Positions 1-8,836 of a stretch of DNA of 64,000 nucleotides are shown here, piece by piece (position 1 is the stretch's first letter; each line of letters opens with the position of its first letter). The translations under genes and the position numbers were made by a program. Under the pieces are notes generated by a model. That model saw nothing but the letters and a program-made list of their open reading frames with translations. It made no database searches and was not told where the DNA came from. Origin of the DNA: Actinophytocola sp963840275 (GTDB taxonomy: Bacteria > Actinomycetota > Actinomycetes > Mycobacteriales > Pseudonocardiaceae); assembly GCA_963840275.1 (NCBI GenBank), contig CAWIYK010000007.1:930001-994000 (forward strand), written 5' to 3'.

Positions 1-51
1 GATCGCCACGAATCACGGTCAGGCGTGGTTGCAGATAAGCAGGAGGCAGGA

Positions 52-1839
52 GTGACGGCAGTAGCCCCGAAGCCGATCGCCACGCGACCGTACCCGGCGC
101 GCCCGACAGCCAAGGGTTCGTACCTCCTTCAGCTGTTCCGGGAGACCGATCCGAAGAAGATCGGCGTGATGTACCTGGTCACGGCGTTCGCCTTCTTCAT
201 GATCGGCGGCGCGATGGCGATGCTCATCCGCTCCGAGCTGGCGTTCCCCGGACAGCAGTTCCTCTCGCAGGAGCAGTACAACCAGCTGTTCACCATGCAC
301 GGCACGATCATGTTGCTGCTGTACGCGACGCCCATTCTGTTCGGTTTCGCGAACTTCGTGCTGCCGCTGCAGATCGGCGCGCCCGACGTGGCCTTCCCCC
401 GACTGAACGCCTTCTCGTACTGGCTGTTCCTGTTCGGCGGGATCATCGTGCTCTCCGGCTTCCTGACCCCGGGAGGCGCCGCCGACTTCGGCTGGTTCGC
501 CTACACCCCGCTGTCGGACAAGATCCACTCGCCGGGAGTCGGCGGCGACCTGTGGATCGTCGGTCTGATCCTGTCCGGTCTCGGCACGATCCTCGGTGGC
601 GTGAACATGCTGACCACCGTGGTCTGCCTGCGCGCGCCCGGCATGACGATGTTCCGGATGCCGATCTTCACCTGGAACATCCTGATCACGTCGATCCTGA
701 TCCTGATCGCGTTCCCGATCCTGACCGCGGCCCTGTTCGGCCTGCTGGCGGACCGACTGTTCGGCGCGCACGTGTTCGACCCCGCCAACGGCGGGGTGAT
801 CCTCTGGCAGCACCTGTTCTGGTTCTTCGGCCATCCGGAGGTCTACATCGTCGCGCTGCCGTTCTTCGGCATCGTGAGCGAGATCTTCCCGGTGTTCAGC
901 CGCAAGCCGCTGTTCGGCTACCGCGGTCTTGTCTACGCGACGCTGGGCATCGCGGCCCTGTCGGTGGCGGTGTGGGCGCACCACATGTACGCGACCGGCG
1001 CGGTGCTGCTGCCGTTCTTCTCCTTCATGACGTTCCTCATCGCGGTGCCGACCGGGGTGAAGTTCTTCAACTGGATAGGCACGATGTGGAAGGGACAGCT
1101 GACGTTCGAGACGCCGATGCTGTTCTCCATCGGCTTCCTCGTCACGTTCCTGTTCGGCGGTCTGACCGGCATCCTGCTGGCCGCGCCCGCCATCGACTTC
1201 CACGTGTCGGACACCTACTTCGTGGTCGCGCACTTCCACTACGTGCTCTACGGCACGATCGCGTTCGCCACGTTCGCCGGCATCTACTTCTGGTTCCCGA
1301 AGATCACCGGGCGATATCTCGACGAGCCGCTCGGCAAGCTCCACTTCTGGACCACGTTCCTCGGCTTCCACGGCACGTTCCTCGTGCAGCACTGGCTCGG
1401 CAACGAGGGCATGCCGCGCCGCTACGCCGACTACCTGGCGTCCGACGGGTTCACCACGCTGAACACGATCTCCACGATCGGCGCGTACATCCTCGGCGCG
1501 TCCACGCTGCCGTTCATCTGGAACGTGTTCAAGAGCTACCGCTACGGCGAGACCACCACCGCGGACGACCCGTGGGGCTACGGCAACTCGCTCGAGTGGG
1601 CCACCAGCACGCCGCCGCCGCGGCACAACTTCACCGAGCTGCCCAGGATCCGGTCCGAGCGGCCCGCGTTCGACCTGCACTACCCGCACGCGATCGAGGA
1701 CGCCCACCGCGACAAGTACGTCGGCGCGTTCAGCGGCAAGCACAAGGCGAACGAGCCGGACGCCCCGTCCGAGAAGCTCTCCCACGCCATGGAGGACGAG
1801 CCGTCGGACAAGCCCGACAAGCCGACCTCAGACGACTGA
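52..1839 (+). CDS. ctaD: Cytochrome c oxidase subunit I (aa3-type)
   Basis: This is the catalytic membrane subunit of the aa3 terminal oxidase, which reduces O2 at the heme a3-CuB centre and pumps protons. The 595-aa protein has about 12 membrane segments and the expected metal ligands: the heme His in FTMHGTIM, the CuB His and cross-linked Tyr in HPEVYI, the two His of AHHMYATG and the heme pair in VAHFHYV. The C-terminal tail is charged and hydrophilic, as in other actinobacteria. I chose the GTG at 52 because AGGAGG lies at 41-46; an in-frame GTG at 25 lacks such a site. serB follows after 2 bases. Confidence 0.97.
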   Translation: MTAVAPKPIATRPYPARPTAKGSYLLQLFRETDPKKIGVMYLVTAFAFFMIGGAMAMLIRSELAFPGQQFLSQEQYNQLFTMHGTIMLLLYATPILFGFANFVLPLQIGAPDVAFPRLNAFSYWLFLFGGIIVLSGFLTPGGAADFGWFAYTPLSDKIHSPGVGGDLWIVGLILSGLGTILGGVNMLTTVVCLRAPGMTMFRMPIFTWNILITSILILIAFPILTAALFGLLADRLFGAHVFDPANGGVILWQHLFWFFGHPEVYIVALPFFGIVSEIFPVFSRKPLFGYRGLVYATLGIAALSVAVWAHHMYATGAVLLPFFSFMTFLIAVPTGVKFFNWIGTMWKGQLTFETPMLFSIGFLVTFLFGGLTGILLAAPAIDFHVSDTYFVVAHFHYVLYGTIAFATFAGIYFWFPKITGRYLDEPLGKLHFWTTFLGFHGTFLVQHWLGNEGMPRRYADYLASDGFTTLNTISTIGAYILGASTLPFIWNVFKSYRYGETTTADDPWGYGNSLEWATSTPPPRHNFTELPRIRSERPAFDLHYPHAIEDAHRDKYVGAFSGKHKANEPDAPSEKLSHAMEDEPSDKPDKPTSDD

Positions 1840-1841
1840 GC

Positions 1842-3071
1842 GTGTCACCACAACCCACCAGCACGCCGGTCCTGATCACCGTGACGGGACCGGACAAGCC
1901 GGGGGTTTCCTCGGTGCTGTTCGCGGTGCTGACCAGGCACGGCGTCGAGATCCTCGACGTCGAGCAGGTCACCATCCGGGGCCAGCTGGTCCTCGGCGTC
2001 CTGGTCGGCACCGACCACGACCCCGAGGGGTTGCAGGAGAACGTCGAGCAGGCCATGGCGACCGTGACCATGCAGGTCACGGTCGAGGTCGGCGCCGACC
2101 CGCTGTCCCCGGCGCGGCTCGGGTCGAGCCACGTGCTCATCGTGCTCGGCCGGCCGGTCACCGCGCGGGCGTTCGCCGAGGTGGCCCGCCACCTCGCCGC
2201 GCTCGACGCCAACATCGACGCGATCCGGCGGGTCGCCGACTACCCGGTCACCGGCCTCGAGCTGCGGGTGTCGGTCGAGCAGGACACCCTGGCCGCCGAC
2301 GCCGCGCTGCGCTCCGCGCTCGCCGAGGTGTCCGCGCGGGTCGGGCTGGACATCGCCGTCGAGCGGGAGGGCCTCACCCGGCGGGCCAAGCGGCTCGTCG
2401 TGTTCGACGTCGACTCGACGCTCATCCAGGGTGAGGTCATCGAGATGCTCGCGGCCCGCGCCGGCTGCGGGGACGAGGTCCGTGAGGTCACCGAGGCCGC
2501 CATGCGTGGCGAGCTGGACTTCGCGCAGTCGCTGGAGCGGCGCGTCGCGTGCCTCGCCGGGATGCCGGAGGAGGTGCTGGCCGAGGTCGCCGCCTCGCTG
2601 ACGCTGATGCCGGGCGCGCGCACGACCGTGCGGACGCTGAAGCGGCTCGGGTTCCGGTGCGGTGTGGTGTCCGGCGGCTTCACCAGCATCATCGCGCCGT
2701 TGGCCGAGAACCTCGAGCTGGACTTCCACGTGGCGAACGACCTGGAGATCGTGGACGGCAAGCTGACCGGCCGCCTGGTCGGCGACATCGTCGACCGGGC
2801 CGGCAAGGCGACCGCGCTGCGCCGGTTCGCCGAGCAGTTCGGCGTGCCGCTGGCCCAGTGCGTCGCGATCGGCGACGGCGCCAACGACATCGACATGCTG
2901 TCCGCCGCGGGGCTCGGCGTGGCGTTCAACGCGAAGCCGGCGCTGCGCGAGGTGGCCGACACCGCGCTGTCGCACCCGTACCTCGACGTGGTGCTGTTCG
3001 TGCTCGGCGTGACGCGCGCCGAGGTGGAGGCCGCGGACGCCGCGGACGGTCTGGCGTTGCCGCGATCGTGA
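1842..3071 (+). CDS. serB: Phosphoserine phosphatase SerB
   Basis: The enzyme hydrolyses O-phospho-L-serine to serine, the last step of serine synthesis. The 409-aa protein has two N-terminal ACT-like regions (about residues 5-170), the arrangement used for amino-acid sensing in actinobacterial SerB. A HAD phosphatase domain follows, with nucleophile motif DVDSTLIQGE, the VVSGGFT loop and the metal-binding GDGANDIDML. The GTG start at 1842 follows the ctaD stop directly and the downstream gene overlaps by 4 bases (GTGA), so translational coupling is likely. Confidence 0.96.
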   Translation: MSPQPTSTPVLITVTGPDKPGVSSVLFAVLTRHGVEILDVEQVTIRGQLVLGVLVGTDHDPEGLQENVEQAMATVTMQVTVEVGADPLSPARLGSSHVLIVLGRPVTARAFAEVARHLAALDANIDAIRRVADYPVTGLELRVSVEQDTLAADAALRSALAEVSARVGLDIAVEREGLTRRAKRLVVFDVDSTLIQGEVIEMLAARAGCGDEVREVTEAAMRGELDFAQSLERRVACLAGMPEEVLAEVAASLTLMPGARTTVRTLKRLGFRCGVVSGGFTSIIAPLAENLELDFHVANDLEIVDGKLTGRLVGDIVDRAGKATALRRFAEQFGVPLAQCVAIGDGANDIDMLSAAGLGVAFNAKPALREVADTALSHPYLDVVLFVLGVTRAEVEAADAADGLALPRS

Positions 3072-3835
3072 CCGGAGCTGTGCTGGACCCGCTCGCCGCG
3101 CGCTACGTGCAGTGGCTCGGCCTGCCCGCGGCCGCGACGGCGTCGACGCTCGCCGACGAGGAACCCGACCAGGTGCGTGCGATGCCGGTGATCCTGCGGA
3201 TCGACCGGCAGAACCCGCCCGCGCGGACCGCGCTGCTCGAAGCCGCCGCGGCCGCGGCGGTCGCCGTCTGCCTCGACGCCCGCGCCGACGACGAGTGGCA
3301 CGACGAGCTCACCGCCTGGGTGGACGGCCGGATCCGCAAGGTGGCCCGTCGTGCCCGTGGCGCGCACTGGGACGCCGTCGAGGCGCTGCCGGGCGTCACG
3401 GCCACCGTCGACGGCGCGTCCGCGCGGGCGCTGGTGCCGGGCCTGGTGTCGGAGACGCCGAAGGAGGTGACGCGCCTGCAGATCTCCGGCAGCGAGCTGC
3501 CGACCGACGACCCGGGCCCGCCCCCGCCCGACGTGCCGGTGCTGTGGCTGAACCCGACGGTCACGATGACCGCCGGCAAGGCGGCCGCGCAGGTCGGGCA
3601 CGCGTCGATGCTGCTGGCCGCCGCGCTCCGCGCCGACGGTCACGCCGACTTCTTCGACGACTGGAAGGACTTCCGCTGCGCGGTCCGCGTCGCCGACCGC
3701 CGCACCTGGATGTCCGTGCACCCCGGCGACGACCCGCTCGGCGCGTGGCGCCGCCGCCGCGTGGTCGCGGTGCGGGACGCCGGTTTCACCGAGGTCGACC
3801 CCGGGACCGTGACCGTGCTGGCCCAGCTCCCGTGA
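3068..3835 (+). CDS. Peptidyl-tRNA hydrolase, PTH2 family
   Basis: The 255-aa protein ends in a PTH2-type domain (about residues 150-255), recognised by the core TAGKAAAQVGHAS, where the Lys and the QxxHA segment belong to the active region. This archaeal/eukaryotic-type fold frees peptides from peptidyl-tRNA. The N-terminal 150 residues are an actinobacterial extension with no motif I can name. The GTG start overlaps the serB stop by 4 bases and the next gene overlaps its stop the same way. Substrate use in bacteria is inferred from the family. Confidence 0.85.
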   Translation: MTGAVLDPLAARYVQWLGLPAAATASTLADEEPDQVRAMPVILRIDRQNPPARTALLEAAAAAAVAVCLDARADDEWHDELTAWVDGRIRKVARRARGAHWDAVEALPGVTATVDGASARALVPGLVSETPKEVTRLQISGSELPTDDPGPPPPDVPVLWLNPTVTMTAGKAAAQVGHASMLLAAALRADGHADFFDDWKDFRCAVRVADRRTWMSVHPGDDPLGAWRRRRVVAVRDAGFTEVDPGTVTVLAQLP

Positions 3836-4224
3836 GTAGAGAGCTCCTGAACGACCTGGCTCGCCGGGCGCTGCCGGTGTCCTCCCCGCACGCCGACCTC
3901 GTGCGGCGGGCGGCGTACTTCGACCACCACGTGTGGCAGGGCGGCTTCGCCCAGCTGATCTTCAACCTCCAGGGCGACGGCCTCGAGGAGGTGGCGACCA
4001 TGCTGGAGGCGGTCGGCGCGCCGGTGGCGCGCTCGTTCTACCTGCGTGCGATCCAGGACTGTGTGCAGGACCTGGACGGCTACCAGGCCTTCCTCGCCGA
4101 CTACGGCGCCGAGTCGCTCACGAAGAACGCCCTTTTCCGGGTGAGCCTGGACTTCTACCGCAGCGGCGTCGAGTTCCCCGACGAGATCCTGCCGTGGCTG
4201 ACCGAGGCCAACCGCGAGCTCTGA
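3832..4224 (+). CDS. DMP19-like (DUF4375) protein
   Basis: This 130-aa soluble protein resembles the DMP19/DUF4375 family, named after the acidic DNA-mimic DMP19 of Neisseria. It has the helical core RAAYFDHHVWQGGFAQLIFN and an acidic C-terminus. It is the last gene of the serB unit, starting by GTGA overlap. The role here is unknown, and DNA mimicry should not be assumed from fold alone. A convergent gene ends 5 bases beyond its stop. Confidence 0.7.
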   Translation: MSRELLNDLARRALPVSSPHADLVRRAAYFDHHVWQGGFAQLIFNLQGDGLEEVATMLEAVGAPVARSFYLRAIQDCVQDLDGYQAFLADYGAESLTKNALFRVSLDFYRSGVEFPDEILPWLTEANREL

Positions 4225-4228
4225 GGCG

Positions 4229-5399
4229 TCAACCGGTGTAGAGGTCGTAGGTCTCGAAGCCGAAGCGGGCGACCTCCGTGGCCCAGCGCCGGTAGGTGTC
4301 GGTGCTGCCGTGCACCGGGACTTCCTTGCGGACGGCCAGGATCAGCTCGGCGAGCCGGGTGCCGAGCGGAGTGTCGGCGGCCTTGAGCGTGTCGACGACG
4401 TCGTCGCCGTTCGGGTTCTCGATGAGCGTGGTCAGCAGTGCGCGGGCCTCGTGTGGCGCGCCGGCGAGCGCGGTCAGCAGGAGCGCGGCGGCCTGGTAGG
4501 GGCCGTCGAGGAACTCCGGCAGGCGGTCGCGGGGGACGGACAGGCGCAGCACAGGCGAGGGAGACCACGTTCTTGTCCCCGGCGCCGAACGTCCACTCCT
4601 GTTCGCGGGTCGTGAGATCCCACCCGGTGATGCGGCCGCCGGAGGCGCCCGAGACGGCGAACCGTCCCCGTGGGTCCACGGTCAGCGCCGCGATGGGGTT
4701 GCGGGGGGTGGTCGAGCTGAGTGGCTCCCCGGTGGCCGCCCGCCAGAAGCGGACCGTGCCGTCCTCCCCGCCGGAGATGATCTGCGCGCCGGCCACCGCA
4801 ACGGCTCTGACCGGGCCGACGTGTCCGGTGAGCCGCTCCCCGATGGGCTCCCCGGACTCGACTTCCCACCGGCGCACGGTGCCGTCGGTGTGGCCGGTCA
4901 CGACCTGCCGGCCGTCCGGGGTGATCGCGAGCGACAGGATCGAGCTGGTGACCGTCACCGAGCCCAGCCAGGCCGGGATGTCCTCGAACCGCGTCTCCAC
5001 CACGAGCCGCTTGTAGCCCGACGGCGGCTCGACGCGGAGGTCGTCGAGGAAGTCCTGCGACACGAACACGCTCACCAGCCCGGAGGTCGGGTTGCCCAGC
5101 TCCGGTGTCGTGATCAGCTCGGTCACGATGGCTTCCGGGCCCGCGTGGAGCACCATCTTCGCCCAGGCGCCGGCGGGCAGGTGCTGCGCGAACCGGGCCG
5201 GGACGTCGAGCAGGGCCGGGCTCGGCCGCAGCCGCACGGTGAGCCGGCCGTTCCGGACCCCGCGCACCATCTCCGGGTCCGACACCCCGGACTGGCGGAG
5301 CGCCTCCAACAGCATCTCGTCGATGTCGTCGTGCGTGACCAACACCGACGGATCAGTCTTCAGCTCGACGGCCAGCAGCGCCCGCAGGGGTTCGGTCAC
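4229..5399 (-). CDS. WD40 beta-propeller protein, frameshifted near its 3' end
   Basis: The reading frame from GTG 5399 gives an unassigned N-terminal domain of about 150 residues, then WD40-type repeats (GHTDGTVRRWEVESGE, GGEDGTVRFWRAATGE, ITGWDLTTREQEWTF). Near 4552-4580 the sensible frame changes: the last ~107 residues (LRLSVPRDRLPEFLDG to the end) lie in another frame. The span 4229-5399 is 1171 nt, one base more than a multiple of three, so removing one base from the TCCC or GGGG run there would give one 389-aa protein. A sequencing insertion or a real frameshift are both possible. It probably forms an operon with the small gene at 5413-5743. Function unknown. Confidence 0.7.
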
Positions 5400-5412
5400 T
5401 CGTGACAGTCTG

Positions 5413-5743
5413 CTACTTCTTGCGTTGCCAGACTACGAACAGGCCATCCTCGATGGTGGTCATCGCCTCGATGAAGGCGTCGTTGTCGAAGTCGGGGAGG
5501 GACTGGAGGCGGTTCATGAGGTCGTCGGCGGACGGGTGGCCTGCCGGGACCGCGCAGCCGCCACCGCCGTCCTGGACCAGGAGGAAGAACACGTCTTCCT
5601 TCCACGGGCCCTTCCGGGGTGGTTCTGATCGCCACCTCGGAGAGTTTCGCCCAGGTCACCGACTCCTCGGTGCCATCGGCCAGCTGCCGGCGCACGCCGT
5701 CGTCGTCGACGGTGATGCCGGCGTCACCGGGGTGTGTGGACAC
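5413..5743 (-). CDS. Small conserved-type protein, one-base frameshift
   Basis: From GTG 5743 the frame reads STHPGDAGITVDDDGVRRQL and ESVTWAKLSEVAIRTTPEGP, then becomes low-complexity Arg/Pro. The +1 frame instead continues as WKEDVFFLLVQDGGGG and ends in FVVWQRKK at a TAG (5413-5415). The span is 331 nt, one base over a codon multiple; deleting one base in GGGCCC near 5606-5611 gives a smooth 109-aa acidic protein. It lies 13 bases upstream of the WD40 gene and downstream of dinG on the same strand. I do not recognise the family. Confidence 0.6.
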
Positions 5744-5783
5744 GCAGTCTCCCTGAGGCAGCAGTTCGGTTGGGCATATTGGA

Positions 5784-7819
5784 TCAGTTGGCCGCGTCGA
5801 GGCGGCGCAGGGCCGCCCGTACGACCTCCGGGTCGGTCGTCGTCCAGTAGCTGGGTAGTGACGACCGCAGGAAGCCGCCATAGCGGGCGGTCGCGAGGCG
5901 GGGGTCGAGGATCGCGACGACGCCGCGGTCGTCCATGCTCCGCAGCAGGCGACCGGTGCCCTGCGCGAGCAGCAGCGCGGCGTGGGTGGCGGCGACGGCC
6001 AGGAACCCGTTGCCACCGCGTGCCTCCACGGCCCGCTGCCGCGCCGACGCGAGCGGGTCGTCGGGGCGCGGGAACGGGATGCGGTCCACGATCACCAGCT
6101 GCAGCGACGGGCCCCGGCACGTCGACGCCCTGCCACAGCGACAGCGTGCCGAACAGGCAGCTCGACTCGTCCTCGGCGAACTTGCGCACCAGCAGCGCCG
6201 TCGAGTCCTCGCCCTGACACAGGATCGGCAGGTCGCTGCGCTTCCGCAGCTCCTCGGTGGCCTGCTTCGCCGCCCGCATCGACGAGAACAGCCCGAGCGT
6301 GCGGCCGCCGGCCGCCGTCATCAGGTCCTTGATCTCGTCCAGATAGGACGGTTGCAGCCCGTCGCGGCCCGGCGGCGGCAGGTGTTTGGCCAGGTACAGG
6401 ATGCCGCTGCGGGCGTGGTCGAACGGCGACCCGACGTCCAGCGCGGTCCACTTCGGACCCTCGATGGACTTCTCGGTGGCCGCGCCCTCCGTCGGCGTCG
6501 AAGGACCCTGCTCGGCCGGCAGCCCCCACGACCGGGCCATCGAGTCGAAGTTGCCGCCCAGCGTCAGCGTCGCGGACGTCAGTACCGTCGTGGTCTGCCC
6601 GAACAGCCGCTCCCGCAGCAGCCCGGCCACCGCGAGCGGCGCCACCTTGATGGTCGGCGGGCGGGGCGGGCCGAGGCCGCTGTCCCCGGTGCGCCACACC
6701 ACGTCGCGGCGGTGGGCGTCGTCCTGGTCCCAGGCGCCGAGCAGCCGCACGGCCGTGTCGTGCACCTCCTCGAGCTGCGACAGCGCGAGCTTGCGCGCGG
6801 TCGCCACCTCGAGGTCGCCGGACTTCTCCGAGCCGAGCCCGGAGATGCACGCGTGCGCGGCGTCGCGCAACGCGTTCAGGGTGCCTTCGAGCGGGGTCGG
6901 CAGCGACGTCGAGCCTGCCGATCGGGAGGTCCTCCATGATCAGCGCGAGGCCGTCGCCCGCCTCGAGGAGCCGGTCGGCGACCTCCTGGTCGACGACCCG
7001 CCCGGCCCGGCGCGCGGCGGCCACGACCAGCGCGGCGGTCAGCTCGCCGGTGGCCACCGACGTGACCCGGTCGACCAGGTCGTGCGCCTCGTCGACGATC
7101 ACCAGGTCGTGCTCCGGCAGCACCTGGTAGCCCTGCATGGCGTCGATGGCGAGCAGCGCGTGGTTGGTGACGATCAGGTCGGCGCGCCCGGCCTCGGCAC
7201 GCGCCTTCTCCGCGAAGCAGTCGGTGCCGATCGGGCAGCGGGCCGCGCCGAGGCACTCCCGCGCCGACACCGACACCTGCCGCCACGCCTGCTCGGTCAC
7301 GCCGGGCACGACCTCGTCGCGGTCGCCGGTCTCGGTCTCCGACGACCACTCCCGCAGCCGGGTGACCTCGCGGCCCATCCGCGACACCGCGAACGGGTCG
7401 AACAGCACCGCGTCGTCCGGCTCGTCCTCCATGCCGCTGTCGATCTTGTGCAGGCAGAGGTAGTTGCGGCGGCCCTTGAGGATCGCGAACGTCGGCTTGC
7501 GCCCGAGCGGGCCGGCCAGCGCCTTCTCCAGCCGGGGCAGGTCGCGGTCGACGAGCTGGCGCTGCAGCGCGATCGTCGCGGTCGACACCACCACCGTGCC
7601 CTCGGTCGCGACCGCGTGCCGCAGCGCGGGCACCAGATAGGCGAGCGACTTGCCGGTGCCGGTGCCGGCCTGCACGGCCAGGTGGTCGCCGGTGCGGATG
7701 GACCGCTGGACGGCCTCCGCCATGGCCACCTGACCGGGGCGCTCACTGCCCCCGACCGCCCCGACCGCGGTGGCCAGCAGCTCGTTCAACGCGGGAAGAT
7801 CGGTGGTCGTCGGCGGCAC
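5784..7819 (-). CDS. dinG: ATP-dependent DNA helicase DinG-like (two apparent frameshifts)
   Basis: This is a superfamily 2 XPD/DinG-type helicase for DNA repair. The N-terminal part has Walker A AGTGTGKS, four cysteines fitting an Fe-S cluster (LCLHK, then ECLGAARCPIGTDC) and DEAH in VIVDEAHDL. The frame is lost twice: near 6890 after RLDVAADP (CCCC run), where the sense continues as LRDAAHACISGLG; and near 6110 after WQGVDVPGP (GGGGCCC), where it continues as VIVDRIPFPRPDDP to the stop at 5784. The span is 2036 nt, two bases over, matching two single-base insertions. GTG 7819 has GGAGG about 11 nt upstream. M. tuberculosis has dinG (Rv1329c) in the same place. Confidence 0.88.
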
Positions 7820-7956
7820 AAGCAGACGGTACCTCCGACCACCGTCACTCCCGCGCACCTACCCGGGTAGCTCGACCGGGTTGTCTGCCGACCCGACCGG
7901 GTGGCGGTGCGGTCCGGCCGCTGGCATGACGCGGTCCGAGGCGGTCGACTCCCGGC

Positions 7957-8622
7957 ATGACCCTCCGTAGAACACTCCGTGCCATCGTCCTGTTCGTGAC
8001 CGTGACGGCCGTGACCGCGCTGGTGACGGCACCCGCGCAGGCCGCGCCGGGCGACGCCGTGGCGGTAGGCTCGGCCGGCTCGGTGAACGTCCACCTCGAC
8101 AGCGCGCCGATCGTGGTCGACCCGATCGCGGTGTGCCGCTCCGACGGCCCGGCGCAGGGCAGCAGCGGCACCGTGGCCGTCGACGACTTCGTCAGCTACA
8201 CCGACGGCAGGTCCACCTGCACCGTGGACGACGCCGGCGAGATCGCGTCGGTCGAGGTGTCCGGCGGGCGGTTCCGCCTCGACGGCCTCCGCGACTTCGG
8301 CGGCCCGCGCATCCGCCTCGCCGGCTTCGGCGCGCGCTGCGACACCACGCTCGCCGGCACCAGCTCGTCGATCCAGCTCTCCGGCCTGTCCGGTGTCGCG
8401 GTCCCGGCGGACCTGCCGCCGAACTACGTGACCACCATCGCGAACCCGAGCGTGGGCCAGCCGCCGCTCGCGACCGTGACCTTCAACGAGACGATCGTCC
8501 CGAGCCCGCCGGACGGCAGCATGACCGTCAACGTCATGCACATCCGCCTCTTCCCGGAGGGCCCCGGCCAGAACACCGGCGACGTCGTCGTCGGCTCGGT
8601 GCACTGCGCCCCGGTGAGTTGA
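7957..8622 (+). CDS. Secreted protein with Sec signal peptide
   Basis: The 221-aa protein starts with a clear Sec signal (RRTLRAIVLFVTVTAVTALV, cleavage probably after APAQA). The mature part is rich in Gly, Val, Ser and Asp with repeated beta-strand-like segments and paired cysteines (ICAVC-type spacing at AVCRSDG and STCTVDD, later RCDTT and HCAPVS), suggesting two disulfides in an extracellular beta-sandwich. It resembles actinobacterial choice-of-anchor proteins, but I cannot fix a family. It is divergent from dinG and has no operon partner. Confidence 0.8.
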   Translation: MTLRRTLRAIVLFVTVTAVTALVTAPAQAAPGDAVAVGSAGSVNVHLDSAPIVVDPIAVCRSDGPAQGSSGTVAVDDFVSYTDGRSTCTVDDAGEIASVEVSGGRFRLDGLRDFGGPRIRLAGFGARCDTTLAGTSSSIQLSGLSGVAVPADLPPNYVTTIANPSVGQPPLATVTFNETIVPSPPDGSMTVNVMHIRLFPEGPGQNTGDVVVGSVHCAPVS

Positions 8623-8815
8623 TCGCTGGACCGGGTGACGTCGCGGCGAACGGGCTCGCGCATTGTTGATCATTTGCCACCGCGGCAAGTCCCTATCGTG
8701 AGCCGTTACCTCTTTACGGGCAGAGTGCGGAAATCTTGTTTACCTTTGCCGCCGCTCCTTCGATAAGCAGTCGCACGGCGCAGCCGTGTCGCGAGGACGA
8801 CGTCGGAGGAAACTC
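8623..8815 (+). promoter_or_regulatory. Intergenic region upstream of wecB
   Basis: This 190-bp gap is less GC-rich than its surroundings. It contains an inverted repeat, TTGCC-N5-GGCAA (in ttgccaccgcggcaa near 8674-8688), an AT-containing stretch at 8705-8745 that could hold a promoter (no confident -35/-10 pair), and a strong Shine-Dalgarno GGAGGA at 8805-8810. The Shine-Dalgarno serves the tiny leader ORF at 8816, not wecB itself. Confidence 0.35.
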
Positions 8816-8836
8816 ATGCGCTTGGCCGGGAAATGA
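8816..8836 (+). CDS. Six-codon leader ORF overlapping the wecB start
   Basis: ATG at 8816 stands 5 nt after GGAGGA (8805-8810) and encodes MRLAGK before TGA at 8834-8836. That stop overlaps the wecB ATG (8833) as ATGA. wecB itself has no good Shine-Dalgarno, so ribosomes may load at the leader and re-initiate. I see no attenuator stem-loop that would make this a classical sensing peptide. It is a prediction from spacing only. Confidence 0.4.
   Translation: MRLAGK

Noticed and set aside
19..1785. 588-codon open frame antisense to ctaD
   Set aside because: Arg/Glu/Val-rich shadow frame typical of high-GC third positions; ctaD on the plus strand has all catalytic ligands.
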